This document shows positions 43,664 through 52,336 of a stretch of 64,000 nucleotides of DNA, in pieces. Source of the DNA: Ruegeria sp. R14_0 (GTDB lineage: Bacteria > Pseudomonadota > Alphaproteobacteria > Rhodobacterales > Rhodobacteraceae); the NCBI RefSeq assembly GCF_017743975.1, contig NZ_JAGHRC010000006.1, forward strand, positions 62,001 to 126,000, read 5' to 3'. Position numbers and translations under genes: made by a program. A model generated the notes under the pieces. The model did not search any database and was not told the DNA's origin. It was given only the letters and a program-made list of their open reading frames with translations. How positions within the stretch are numbered: position 1 is the stretch's first letter; each line of letters starts with the position of its first letter.

Positions 43664-45100
43664 TCACCCTTCGGAGGTCATTAAAGCGGCCAAGGTTTCT
43701 CCGGCATTTTCCAAATTGAGGACGTCCCAAGCTGCGCGTAACAAGCTATCTTGTTCGGCGTCTGTAAGGACGCCCTCGCAACAGGACCGTGCTTTGGCTT
43801 CGACTTCGGCGTCTGTCAGCGGGTTTTCCGGTCCGCCGCGATAGCGCTCGTCCGCCCAGCCGGCGATCTCACGTCCATCTTTCAAACGGATAGTAATGCG
43901 TGACCGCATTTTGTCGAAACCTTGTGCTTCGATTTCAGGATCCAACTCGGTCCGGACCCGACGCTGCATCTCTTGCATCGGGTCTGAGCCAACAAATGCG
44001 TCCGAGAACTCGATCTTGCCCGCTTTACGGGCCAAAGCGATCATCGACAGCGCTGCTGGCAGCGAGAATTTTGCCTGCAAGTGATTTGACGCAATTGGAT
44101 AGCGGATGGGTTTGAGGATATTGGTGCCTGCGTAGACAGTTACCGTGTCGATATCTTCGGGTTTGATATCCGCATCCGTGACAAGGCGCAGCATCAGATC
44201 AATCGTTGGGTGTGTCAGCACTCCGCACGGATAGGGTTTGATTGACACGCCGGGTTCAACAATGGTCCAGGTTCTGCCAAAACCCTGCGAGATTTTCTCT
44301 GGGCTTGCACCACCACCCTGTACAGCCATGAAACCCCACGGACCATCCAGAGCTTGCGGATCGGCCGTATAGCCGCGCGCGGCCAAAAGGGCGGCCGTGA
44401 TCCCGTTTTCGGCGGCGCGCCCCACATGCAGTGGCTTGGTCATAGTGCCGAAATTGCAGCGGATACCGGCGGCAAAGCTGGCTGCAATTCCAAACCCGTG
44501 GCGCAAGGCGTCGCCTTCAAGACCCAATAGTTTCGCGGCAGTTGCATATGCTCCGAAGTGTCCGACTGTGCCGCTGGAGTGCATGCCTTGCATGTAGTGT
44601 TGTGGCAGCATCCATTCCGAGATTTTGCACTCCACTTCGAAACCGGTGAGAAACGCCAGCATGAAGTCCTTGCCAGACACATCGCCCAGCTTCTGTGACA
44701 TAACAATAGCGGCAGTAAGCGGGGGAATGGTTGGATGCGTGAGTAGGCCATAGATGTGAGCCGGATCGACGCTGACCTGACTGTCATCCCAGTCGTGGGC
44801 GTGACCTGCCGTGCCCAATACCCGCGCTGCCATTGGCGCCGGAACCTTGGCGTTGCGCCCCAACAGCAGAGCATCCTCACGCCCGCCGTAGTCCAACGCC
44901 TCATCAACAAGAATATCTATGGTGTGCTCTTCGGAGCCCGCAACATAAAGGCCAACGCCGTCCACAAGACAGCGCGTGCCGATGCGCAAAGCCTCTTCGG
45001 GGATGTCTTCAAAACGAACCGTTTCGACGAATTCTGCGGCTTCGGCCGTGATGTTGGTATCCTGCGGCATTTCTGCAAATGCGTTTTGCACAGCTGACAT
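43664..45100 (-). CDS. MmgE/PrpD family protein
   Basis: A 478-residue MmgE/PrpD-family enzyme. Typical blocks are LVDGVGLYVAGSEEHTIDIL near residue 45, AGHAHDWDDSQVSVDPAHIY near 100 and VGHFGAYATAAKLLGLEGDA near 180. Characterised relatives are 2-methylcitrate dehydratase, cis-aconitate decarboxylase and iminodisuccinate epimerase, all acting on tricarboxylate-like acids. The ATG at 45100 is preferred over 45109 because GAAAGG stands nine bases before it. It is the last gene of a unit with a membrane protein and the Tct uptake system, so the imported compound is probably its substrate. Confidence 0.9.
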   Translation of the reverse strand: MSAVQNAFAEMPQDTNITAEAAEFVETVRFEDIPEEALRIGTRCLVDGVGLYVAGSEEHTIDILVDEALDYGGREDALLLGRNAKVPAPMAARVLGTAGHAHDWDDSQVSVDPAHIYGLLTHPTIPPLTAAIVMSQKLGDVSGKDFMLAFLTGFEVECKISEWMLPQHYMQGMHSSGTVGHFGAYATAAKLLGLEGDALRHGFGIAASFAAGIRCNFGTMTKPLHVGRAAENGITAALLAARGYTADPQALDGPWGFMAVQGGGASPEKISQGFGRTWTIVEPGVSIKPYPCGVLTHPTIDLMLRLVTDADIKPEDIDTVTVYAGTNILKPIRYPIASNHLQAKFSLPAALSMIALARKAGKIEFSDAFVGSDPMQEMQRRVRTELDPEIEAQGFDKMRSRITIRLKDGREIAGWADERYRGGPENPLTDAEVEAKARSCCEGVLTDAEQDSLLRAAWDVLNLENAGETLAALMTSEG

Positions 45101-45105
45101 GGGTG

Positions 45106-46170
45106 TCATCCTTTCGGGGTAAGGGAAGTATTTGATTTTGATAGGACAGTACGCCAGACGACTCCGGCGCTTGCGTTAACCAAGACAGCACGAACCGCCT
45201 GAAACGCGGCGACTAGCGCGACGTTCTGACCCAGTACCTTTGAAGTCAGAACCATTTCTGCCATTCCGCCGATCGAGAAACAGAGGACGAGCGTTGGCAG
45301 GCTTATGGGTGTAACAAGGCTCGCAGTCGCGGCGGCAATGGCCATGCCCACCATGATGACGAGAAGAACGGGAAAACCGACAGCCAGCGCCCGGGGTACG
45401 GAAGAGAGGCGATCGCGCCGAAACCTTGCACCTAGCGAGACACCGACAAGAACTTGCACGCCAGCCATAAGGGGCGCAGGCATCCGTCCACTTGAAAAGC
45501 CCAAGGATGAAAGCAACCCGACCGCAACCAACGCGCCAAGCAACCATGCCGCAGGTAATCCGAGTTGGGTGGCGGCCCATCCACCCGTCACCCCGACGAG
45601 CAAGACCAAAGCCAGAGGGGACCAGCTTAGCGTCGCTGCGTCGTTCACAGTTTTGATTGACGAAGGGAAGGCAGCATACAGCGCCAAGGGCAAAAGACCC
45701 ACGACCATTGCTACACGCACCGCATGTAACGACGCGACAATGGTCCGATCGGCACCATGGGTTTCGCCCACATTGGCCATTTCGATCACCCCGCCGGGCA
45801 ACAGCGAAAAAAATGCTGTGCTGCGGTCCATCCGCCCAATGCGTGCAAGAAGCGGTGTCATAAGCACCGCGGCCGCAATACCCAAGCAAGCGGCAACAAA
45901 CATCACAGGCGCCCAGACCAGTAACACTGCCGCAACATCCGGGGTGATGGATAGCCCGACGCCAGCCCCCAATGCTGCCAGCGAAACGCTATAAAGCGGT
46001 TTTGGAACAACGACCTCGACATTGCACATGGCAAAGCAACCGGTGACCACCGCCGCACCCATGAGCCAGCCGAGCGGGAGGCCAAGTGCCTCCCACAGGC
46101 TGCCCCCGAGCGCGGCGGGCAACAGAGCCAGTAGAAAGCCCTTGGTTATGCCGAGATCGTTCCGGGTCAC
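45106..46170 (-). CDS. AbrB-family (PF05145-type) membrane protein
   Basis: A 354-residue protein with about ten hydrophobic helices in two similar halves. Each half carries the family pattern LPLGWLMGAAVVTG and LPAAWLLGALVAVG, and FFSLLPGGVIEMANVGE plus CFSIGGMAEMVLTSKVLG. This is the polytopic family often named AbrB or ammonia monooxygenase regulator; despite the name it is a likely transporter. The GTG at 46170 overlaps the TctA stop as GTGA; the longer frame reads into tctA and is spurious. Its constant presence with Tct systems suggests export or an accessory uptake role. Confidence 0.85.
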   Translation of the reverse strand: MTRNDLGITKGFLLALLPAALGGSLWEALGLPLGWLMGAAVVTGCFAMCNVEVVVPKPLYSVSLAALGAGVGLSITPDVAAVLLVWAPVMFVAACLGIAAAVLMTPLLARIGRMDRSTAFFSLLPGGVIEMANVGETHGADRTIVASLHAVRVAMVVGLLPLALYAAFPSSIKTVNDAATLSWSPLALVLLVGVTGGWAATQLGLPAAWLLGALVAVGLLSSLGFSSGRMPAPLMAGVQVLVGVSLGARFRRDRLSSVPRALAVGFPVLLVIMVGMAIAAATASLVTPISLPTLVLCFSIGGMAEMVLTSKVLGQNVALVAAFQAVRAVLVNASAGVVWRTVLSKSNTSLTPKG

Positions 46171-47675
46171 TCGTTCAGGTCTCTGTACACGGGCGCATCC
46201 GCGCGACGGCGACCTTTCAGCCAGTTGCTGAGCGGTGACGACGCGATACTGAGGATAGCCAGCGCAAAGAAGAACAGCGCGATCGGCCGCGTAAGGAACT
46301 GACCCATGTCCTGGTCGAACAGGATCATGGACTGGGCCAGAGAGTTCTCGACCAGATGCCCCAGCACGAGTCCCATAATGATCGGCGCGGGTGAGAACCC
46401 GGCGCGGTTCAGGAAGTATCCGACCAGACCGGCGACCAGCATGATGTAAACGTCGCTCATAGACTGTCCGACACCGTAGGCACCAACCACGCAGAGGCAA
46501 AACACTGTTGGCCAGAGGAACTGGCGCGGGATCAGCGAGATGCGCGAGAAATGCTTGGCACCAATTAGGCCGAACCCGAGGAACACGAAGTTCGCGATCA
46601 GCATTGCGAAGAAGATCGCATAGAGCAGGTTCGGTTGGTTCTCGAACAGGTACGGACCGGGGCGCAGGCCGTGGATCTGTAGACCGCCCAGAATGACCGC
46701 TGCTGTTGCCGAGCCCGGAATTCCGAGCGCCAGCGTCGGCACCATCGCTCCACCGGTCGCTGCGTTGTTTGCGGCCTCAGGACCGGCAACGCCTTCGATC
46801 TCACCTTTGCCGAAATTGTCCTTGTTCTTTGACCAACGCTTGGCCTCGTTATAACCCATCATCGCAGCGACAGTTGAGCCTTCAGCAGGAAGAATACCCA
46901 CAAACGTCCCCAGACCGGAGCTGCGCAGTATGGTCTTCCACACCCGCTTGAAGTCATCGATTGTCGGCAGTTTCAGCGCAGACATGCTGAACCGTTCCAG
47001 CGGCGTATCCTTTTGCCCCGCCTGATCCAGCAGTTCGGCCATGGCAAACAGACCAATCAGAACGGGGATAAAGCTGATGCCTTCGTAAAGCTGGGGCACC
47101 CCGAAGGTGAACCTCTCGACACCGGTGGTCAGGTCAACGCCAACGGTGGCAAGCAGAACGCCAAAGGCGCCACCGATCAGGTTTTTGACTGCAGATTTGC
47201 CGCTGATCGACGCCAGCATCGACAAGCCAAACACGGTCAGCGCGAAATACTCTGGTGGACCAAACCGATAGGCAATCGTTGCCAGCGCAGGCGCAGCCAG
47301 GATCAGTACGATCAAAGAGAAAATACCGCCTGCAACACTTGCAACGGCCGCCATGCCGAGCGCCTTGCCTGCCTCACCATTCTTGGCCAGCGGATACCCG
47401 TCGAACGCGGTCGCCGCCGCAGGCGGTGCACCCGGCGCATTGATGAGGATCGCTGTGATGCTTCCGCCGAACGTTCCGGCACAGTAAAGCGCAGCAAGCA
47501 TTGCGATTGCAGGGATTGGCTCCAGATAGATGGTAAATGGTAGCAGCAAAGCGACTGCCATTGAGCTCGACAATCCCGGAAGGGCGCCGACCAGAACACC
47601 TACGATTGTCCCTACCATGATCAGTAGCAGGGTCGTGGGCTGAATGATTTCAAGAAATCCGCCAAGAACGTCCAT
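46167..47675 (-). CDS. Tripartite tricarboxylate transporter large permease TctA
   Basis: A 502-residue membrane protein of the TctA family. Family landmarks are GALPGLSSSMAVALLLPFTI near residue 30, GSITAILINAPGAPPAAATA near 70 and the later GILPAEGSTVAAMMGYNEAK and GAMVPTLALGIPGSATAAVI segments; the two PG-rich repeats are hallmark binding regions. It carries solute with sodium or protons. GGGAGG stands six bases before the ATG. It works with TctB and the TctC binding protein encoded upstream. Confidence 0.94.
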   Translation of the reverse strand: MDVLGGFLEIIQPTTLLLIMVGTIVGVLVGALPGLSSSMAVALLLPFTIYLEPIPAIAMLAALYCAGTFGGSITAILINAPGAPPAAATAFDGYPLAKNGEAGKALGMAAVASVAGGIFSLIVLILAAPALATIAYRFGPPEYFALTVFGLSMLASISGKSAVKNLIGGAFGVLLATVGVDLTTGVERFTFGVPQLYEGISFIPVLIGLFAMAELLDQAGQKDTPLERFSMSALKLPTIDDFKRVWKTILRSSGLGTFVGILPAEGSTVAAMMGYNEAKRWSKNKDNFGKGEIEGVAGPEAANNAATGGAMVPTLALGIPGSATAAVILGGLQIHGLRPGPYLFENQPNLLYAIFFAMLIANFVFLGFGLIGAKHFSRISLIPRQFLWPTVFCLCVVGAYGVGQSMSDVYIMLVAGLVGYFLNRAGFSPAPIIMGLVLGHLVENSLAQSMILFDQDMGQFLTRPIALFFFALAILSIASSPLSNWLKGRRRADAPVYRDLNE

Positions 47676-47687
47676 GTTTTCCTCCCT

Positions 47688-48149
47688 TCAAAGCCCAAGA
47701 GCCGCGAGCGGGCCCATGGGCAAACGCAGGCCAAGCAGCATTTTGAAGACCACGTAGATTGCGACCGGCACGCCGACGGCAAAAGCGACAATCGCGCCGT
47801 AGTTTCGCGCGCCCCACATCACCGGCAGAACCAGGCAAACGCAGAAGAACACCAGCGGCACACCAAGGGTTGGGAACAGGATGGCTGCCAAGCCAAGCAC
47901 AGTCGCCGTTGCCGGCATTTGCCAGGGCGGCACTTCGCCCAGGGCCTCACCGCCATTTGCAAGACTTTGCAGGATCATGATGACGGTCAGAACAGCAATC
48001 ACACCAAGGATCAGGCGCGGCATATGCGTTGCGGGCATGCCCTGCGCCATACCAAGAGGGTCCGTGTCAAAGGTGGTCGTGACCCACCAAAGGATTGCCG
48101 ACAGAACGAGGATCAGCCCGCCTGCGACAAGGTCGCGAGAGAGTTTCAT
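47688..48149 (-). CDS. Tripartite tricarboxylate transporter small permease TctB
   Basis: A 153-residue small permease with four predicted helices (LVAGGLILVLSAILWWVTTT near the start, then LILGVIAVLTVIMIL and two more). Such short four-helix proteins between tctC and tctA are TctB. Helix three contains LGLAAILFPTLGVPLVFF. The ATG at 48149 has AAGGA eight bases before it, so I prefer it to the longer frame at 48164. A GC-rich hairpin lies between tctC and this gene. Confidence 0.88.
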   Translation of the reverse strand: MKLSRDLVAGGLILVLSAILWWVTTTFDTDPLGMAQGMPATHMPRLILGVIAVLTVIMILQSLANGGEALGEVPPWQMPATATVLGLAAILFPTLGVPLVFFCVCLVLPVMWGARNYGAIVAFAVGVPVAIYVVFKMLLGLRLPMGPLAALGL

Positions 48150-48174
48150 GGGGTTCCTTTCCACTGGAACGAGT

Positions 48175-48201
48175 GACCGTCCGCCAGAGCGGCGGACGGT
48201 C
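48175..48201. terminator. Perfect 11-bp hairpin between tctC and tctB
   Basis: GACCGTCCGCC (48175-48185) and GGCGGACGGTC (48191-48201) form a perfect stem with a five-base loop. On the transcribed minus strand it lies 11 bases after the tctC stop. It lacks a U-run, so partial termination or 3'-end protection of the tctC message is more likely than a full stop. Confidence 0.65.
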
Positions 48202-48212
48202 GGGAGGAGGCC

Positions 48213-49169
48213 TTACTTGCGCAGGCCCAGCTCTTCGAGGGTCGCGTAGATGTTGTCGTACATCTCACGGATCTGGGCATCCCAGACCTCAGAGCCTGCA
48301 ACTGAGCCCGCATCGAGGCCAATGCCTTCCAGGTAGGCCTGGTACGTGCCGTGCTCCATGCCTTTGATCAGCTTCTCTTCAAGCATAGTCGCCCGATCTT
48401 CGGGGGTGTCTGCCATCACAATGACGCCCCGTACTGTCGAGAAATTGACGCCATCGATGCCAAGCTCGGCCATAGTCGGCGTATCTGGCAGAACGCCCAG
48501 ACGCTCCTGCGCCATGATCGCCAGCGGAACGAAATCACCAGATTCGATTCCATCGACGGCCTCACCATAATTCAGGCCAGCAGCTTGAATGTTCTTGCCC
48601 ATCAGGTTCGTAATCATGGCACCACCGCCATCAAAGGGAACGTAAGCCACCTTCGCACCTGATTTGTTAGCGAAGGTCATCGCGGCGATGTGGTCAATGC
48701 CGCCAGCTTGAGTTCCGCCCCATTTGATGGGCGAGGACTTGGATGCCTCAATCAACTGCTCAAGGCTCTCAATACCTGTGTCTTTGTTTACGACTACAAT
48801 GATCGGGTCATCCGTCGAACGGGCGATCCCCTTGATGTCGTCTATGCCAATCGGCGCGCGGCCCCGGGCCATAGTAATCAGATGTGTGGGGGTAATCGCC
48901 ATCAAGGTGTGACCATCAGATGGCTTGCCTGAGGCATAACTCATGGCGACGGCACCTCCGCCCCCTTTCTTGATCTGCACAAAGGCATCCACACCAAGTT
49001 CTTTACGCGCACGAATTAGCATCGTCCGCGCGGTCGTGTCTGTCCCGCCTCCTGCAGATGCGTGAGTTACAACCTCAATCGGCTGTGACGGATATTCCTC
49101 TGCCGCCGACGATGTAGCAAGCGCCGCCACGATCATCGCACCAGCAGCGATACGAGAAAGTGTTTTCAT
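48213..49169 (-). CDS. Tripartite tricarboxylate transporter substrate-binding protein (TctC/Bug family)
   Basis: A 318-residue periplasmic binding protein of the Bug family. Signal peptide MKTLSRIAAGAMIVAALATS (cleavage near residue 23) is followed by YPSQPIEVVTHASAGGGTDT, the first ligand-binding loop, and by GGTQAGGIDHIAAMTFANKS, the second. Bug proteins bind carboxylates through backbone and water contacts, so the ligand is hard to predict, but di- or tricarboxylates are usual. GGGAGG precedes the ATG. First gene of the transport operon, preceded by an operator-like dyad at 49240-49253. Confidence 0.93.
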   Translation of the reverse strand: MKTLSRIAAGAMIVAALATSSAAEEYPSQPIEVVTHASAGGGTDTTARTMLIRARKELGVDAFVQIKKGGGGAVAMSYASGKPSDGHTLMAITPTHLITMARGRAPIGIDDIKGIARSTDDPIIVVVNKDTGIESLEQLIEASKSSPIKWGGTQAGGIDHIAAMTFANKSGAKVAYVPFDGGGAMITNLMGKNIQAAGLNYGEAVDGIESGDFVPLAIMAQERLGVLPDTPTMAELGIDGVNFSTVRGVIVMADTPEDRATMLEEKLIKGMEHGTYQAYLEGIGLDAGSVAGSEVWDAQIREMYDNIYATLEELGLRK

Positions 49170-49239
49170 GGTGTCCTCCCATTGATTTCGACCAGCCGGA
49201 TACGGCCGCTAACTTCAGTGGGTATCATTGCCGACTGTA

Positions 49240-49253
49240 AACTGTCAACAGTT
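49240..49253. promoter_or_regulatory. Operator-like dyad upstream of tctC
   Basis: AACTGT-CA-ACAGTT is a six-base dyad with a two-base spacer, 70 bases upstream of tctC and 38 bases beyond the gntR stop. Thirteen bases (AACTGTCAACAGT) recur exactly at 50003-50015 upstream of the gntR gene. GT-N-AC-containing dyads suit FCD-type GntR regulators. Confidence 0.65.
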
Positions 49254-49291
49254 TTCAATTATGGATCTCAACCATGGCGTCTCGGAGAACT

Positions 49292-49975
49292 TTAAAGAGA
49301 CGCGATCAGACGCGTAAGGCCGTTGGAAACATGCTCGCGCAGTGCGTTGTTTGCCGCAGAAGCATCACGTTGTGTCAGCGCGGCGACAATTTTTTTATGT
49401 TCGGCATTTGAAACCTGAAGGTTACCTTCCTGAACAAGTCCACGTCTTCGCAACAAGTGAAGCTGGTTGACAATTTTCCGGTAGGTATCTTCAAGCGAAC
49501 TATTTCGGGCCGCGATCACCAGAGCATCGTGGAACTGCAGATTCAGTTTGTAATAGTCCGCCGTATCGCCCTTATCCGCCGCCGTCTGCATCTGATCCAC
49601 AAGACCACTTAATTTTGCAATTTCAGCATCATCTGCGCGCTTAACGATCAATTCTCCGGCAAGCCCGGCAATGGCTCCTCGAAGCTCATACAGATCTCGT
49701 GCTTCATCCAGAGATACTTCACGCACATACATGCCTCGGTTGACCTTACTGGTCAGAAGCCCTGCCTGTTCAAGACTTCTGCACGCTTCACGGATCGGCC
49801 CACGGCTTATTCCGAGACGTTCGGCCAGCGTACTTTCATTGATCCTGTCACCCGCAACCAACTCTCCGGACACGATCATTTCTTCGATAGCATCAACGGC
49901 AATAGAGGTAATGGTATTCGCTTTCCGTTGACTGATTGCTTGGGTGGCAGAATTTGTTGATGTTGAACTTCTCAT
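49292..49975 (-). CDS. GntR-family regulator with FCD domain
   Basis: A 227-residue regulator. The winged helix is GDRINESTLAERLGISRGPI then REACRSLEQAGLLTSKVNRG, and the C-terminal FCD helical bundle has LYELRGAIAGLAGELIVKRA, the metal and ligand residues NLQFHDALVIAARN and NAEHKKIVAALTQRD. FCD regulators often sense carboxylic acids. It lies upstream of the Tct/PrpD operon on the same strand, and the same dyad is found before its own gene and before tctC, so it most likely represses both until the transported acid binds. Confidence 0.93.
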   Translation of the reverse strand: MRSSTSTNSATQAISQRKANTITSIAVDAIEEMIVSGELVAGDRINESTLAERLGISRGPIREACRSLEQAGLLTSKVNRGMYVREVSLDEARDLYELRGAIAGLAGELIVKRADDAEIAKLSGLVDQMQTAADKGDTADYYKLNLQFHDALVIAARNSSLEDTYRKIVNQLHLLRRRGLVQEGNLQVSNAEHKKIVAALTQRDASAANNALREHVSNGLTRLIASL

Positions 49976-50287
49976 AGCAATAAATGTGTTCCTTCAACCG
50001 TTAACTGTCAACAGTAAGCGCGACCAACTTGAAATTGGAACCGGTTCAACATTGGACCCCATAATTCGTCTCTCGCGGATATTCATAACTCGAAGCGGCG
50101 TGTCTTTGCGCTTTGGTGACTTTGGCACCCGAATGTAAATGACCGCTATAACAGATTGGCGAGATTGCTCTCGCAGATGCAGCGAACTTCCGCTTCCCAC
50201 CCTTCGTGCAAAAATCATCCAACGCCTCTCAGCCTCTTCCAACTTCGCATTGAGACTAGTTGCTCCAGAAACTCTGCAATGCCCTTT
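49976..50287. promoter_or_regulatory. Promoter region of the FCD regulator, with operator copy
   Basis: About 310 bases between the gntR start and the 3' end of the fic gene. It contains the second AACTGTCAACAGT dyad at 50003-50016, 28 bases before gntR. The remainder shows no gene. Confidence 0.55.
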
Positions 50288-51370
50288 CTAATAGTTCAAC
50301 CAATAGACCGTCGAACGCCCGCCTGCCTTAGACCGTTTCAACGCGCCCAGTGCTTCCATTGAGCGTAAGTCTCTGGTCGCAGTGGCTGTCGAGGCACCGC
50401 TGATCTTGCGGAATGCCTTGGCGCTGATGCCTAAGTCAACGCGCGCGGGGCCTTGTTCGAATAACTTGCGCACGACATGTTCCTGCCGTGCATTGAGCAG
50501 CTGAGTGAACCGCAAAAAGAACCGGTTGCGTCTCAAGACAAATTGCGCTTCTTCCCTGGCAAAAACCGACGCATTTTCTAACGTTTGTAAAAACCAAACT
50601 ATGAATTCGGTTGCGTCGATGCCCCCCCTGCCCTCTTTCCGGCCTGCCTGTAGAGCGTGATAATACGCTTTCTTATCTCGCTCGACCTGACGTGAAAACG
50701 AAAAAGACAATGCACATTGCTGGGCAAAAACAAATTCAATCAGCGCCCGGCCAATTCGTCCGTTTCCATCAGAGAATGGGTGGATGGATTCGAACCAAAG
50801 ATGCGCCAGCGCTGCCTTTATTGGCACTGGTGTTCCCCGATCTTGCGCCAGCCAGGACAGAAACACATTCATTTCCTGCTCCAGACGATCGGGCGGTGGT
50901 GCTTTGTACAACACATCATTGGATCCCACGACTGCTGAGCGGACGATTTCCAGATCGAAACGACGCCAGCGACCCAAATCTTCCAGTTCAATGCCAAAGA
51001 ACAACAACCGATGCCAATCGAACAGTGTGTTCGCCTCTAGGGGTCCCATCGTTGAGCGCGCAGCCGCCATCAACTCGGCGACCGCATCAGATCGGCGCGT
51101 AATTTCCCGCCTGTCGCGGTGCTTCAAAGACGCAACAATCGATGCCTGGATTTCGGTTTCGTTCAAGGGCACGCCTTCGATTCCAAAAGACGACATGACC
51201 TCTTGGGCGATTTGCGAAAGATGAAACTCCTCCCGGTCAGTATTCGGAAGCCCATCAATGAGGCCGGTGATTTCACCGACCTTTTGGGAGGATGTCGCCA
51301 AGTAAGGTTCTACCCGCTCACGGTCATAAGTGAACTTGGGCCAGTACTTTGATTGCCAAACTTGTGCCAT
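50288..51370 (-). CDS. Fic-domain AMP-transferase with internal inhibitory helix
   Basis: A 360-residue class II Fic protein. An N-terminal DUF4172-type region carries the inhibitory motif SFGIEG at residues 61-66 ([S/T]xxxE[G/N]), whose Glu65 blocks ATP binding. The Fic core has LAHLWFESIHPFSDGNGRIG with the full HPFxDGNGR active loop (His197). A C-terminal winged helix follows (VRKLFEQGPARVDLGISAKA then GASTATATRDLRSMEALGAL). It should transfer AMP to a protein target and may be self-regulated through the Glu65 motif. I prefer the ATG at 51370 to a GTG at 51388. It has no adjacent antitoxin gene. Confidence 0.9.
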   Translation of the reverse strand: MAQVWQSKYWPKFTYDRERVEPYLATSSQKVGEITGLIDGLPNTDREEFHLSQIAQEVMSSFGIEGVPLNETEIQASIVASLKHRDRREITRRSDAVAELMAAARSTMGPLEANTLFDWHRLLFFGIELEDLGRWRRFDLEIVRSAVVGSNDVLYKAPPPDRLEQEMNVFLSWLAQDRGTPVPIKAALAHLWFESIHPFSDGNGRIGRALIEFVFAQQCALSFSFSRQVERDKKAYYHALQAGRKEGRGGIDATEFIVWFLQTLENASVFAREEAQFVLRRNRFFLRFTQLLNARQEHVVRKLFEQGPARVDLGISAKAFRKISGASTATATRDLRSMEALGALKRSKAGGRSTVYWLNY

Positions 51371-52336
51371 GAGGAGATTAGTAAGCACATTCCAATCAAT
51401 ATTACCACAATTTTGATCTGAACAATAGGTTAATTCAGGTCATCCGCGGCTAGGGTATCGTCCGCGAACCGAGGCGATTCCACTTCGAGACCGAAAGGAT
51501 CGCGGAATTGAAAGTACGTAGGCCGCCGCTCCGAACTACAGAATGGACAGCATGTGGCAACGGCTCGAAGGTGTTGTTGATCTCCAAAACAACGGTTTGT
51601 CGTGCACAAAACCTTGCATGCCCGCATGTTTGATAGCGTGGCCCTTCACATACATCCCAATGCCGGATGTGTCACTTGGACGGTGCCATTAGTGTCACCG
51701 GGCCCGCTGCCCTGTCAGCCTCGGTCAAATGTGGGAACCAACTGGACCAAAGCTTGGGATCGCGCCTGTGCAAAATGGGGTGCACCTGGGTCCAAGCATC
51801 CGCGCTGCTCGAATCGGGCGCAGGTGGTTTTGCCGAGCGAAAAAGTCTATGAAACCACTGCGCCGTTATTAACTTTGTGTTTGGATACTGGTAAGCAATT
51901 TGCCCCGATTTTGGCGGGCAGATCGCTGATGCCTGTGATATTCTCCAGTAGTTGGACAGTTTTACAGGCGACCCAGGTTTCAGCACCTGTCGCCTTTGTT
52001 TGGGCAGCCTTTCAAGGAAATCATGTTTCAACCTGTTTGCTGACAATTCGACGGGAACAAACGCCAGATAATGCATGTTCGTCAATCGGCCCAAGTGGTT
52101 TGCAACACATCCTTAGTCGGCAAAACTGCCCACTAATTTCACTGATGCCCGGCCATCTGAAAAGTTTACTAACGAGCCCTGATCCAAGTGCCTCAAGAGC
52201 CCGAACGTTTCCACAGAACAACGTGATAATCGTATAATGATCATTATACTGCTGAAATGCGCATTGCATGATGATGGCGGTTTTGGCTTTTTTGTAGTGC
52301 TGTTGCCTTCCTACTTTTTGTAAGGTTCTTCCCATG
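51371..52336. other. Long gap between fic and the parAB module
   Basis: About 970 bases. Long open frames occur on both strands (for example 51602-52237 plus and 51672-52094 minus) but they contradict each other, lack ribosome sites and match no family I know. The right end contains an 18-bp palindrome at 52232-52249. Either the region is decayed or it serves the replicon. Confidence 0.45.
52232..52249. promoter_or_regulatory. Perfect 18-bp palindrome, possible dif/pdif-like XerCD site
   Basis: GTATAATGA-TCATTATAC is an exact palindrome. It contains ATAA and TTAT separated by six bases (TGATCA), the spacing of the core of XerC/XerD sites, with CG before ATAA as in dif. The outer arms fit dif only loosely. 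It lies just beyond the end of parB, a sensible place for a dimer-resolution site. A regulatory operator is the alternative. Confidence 0.4.

Noticed and set aside
46170..46500. Long N-terminal extension of the AbrB-family gene
   Set aside because: The extension reads in the wrong frame through tctA, is Arg-rich and has no homology. The GTG at 46170 overlapping the tctA stop is the natural start.
51602..52237. A 211-codon plus-strand frame in the gap before parB
   Set aside because: No ribosome site, no family resemblance, and a competing open frame on the other strand. Composition is not protein-like.
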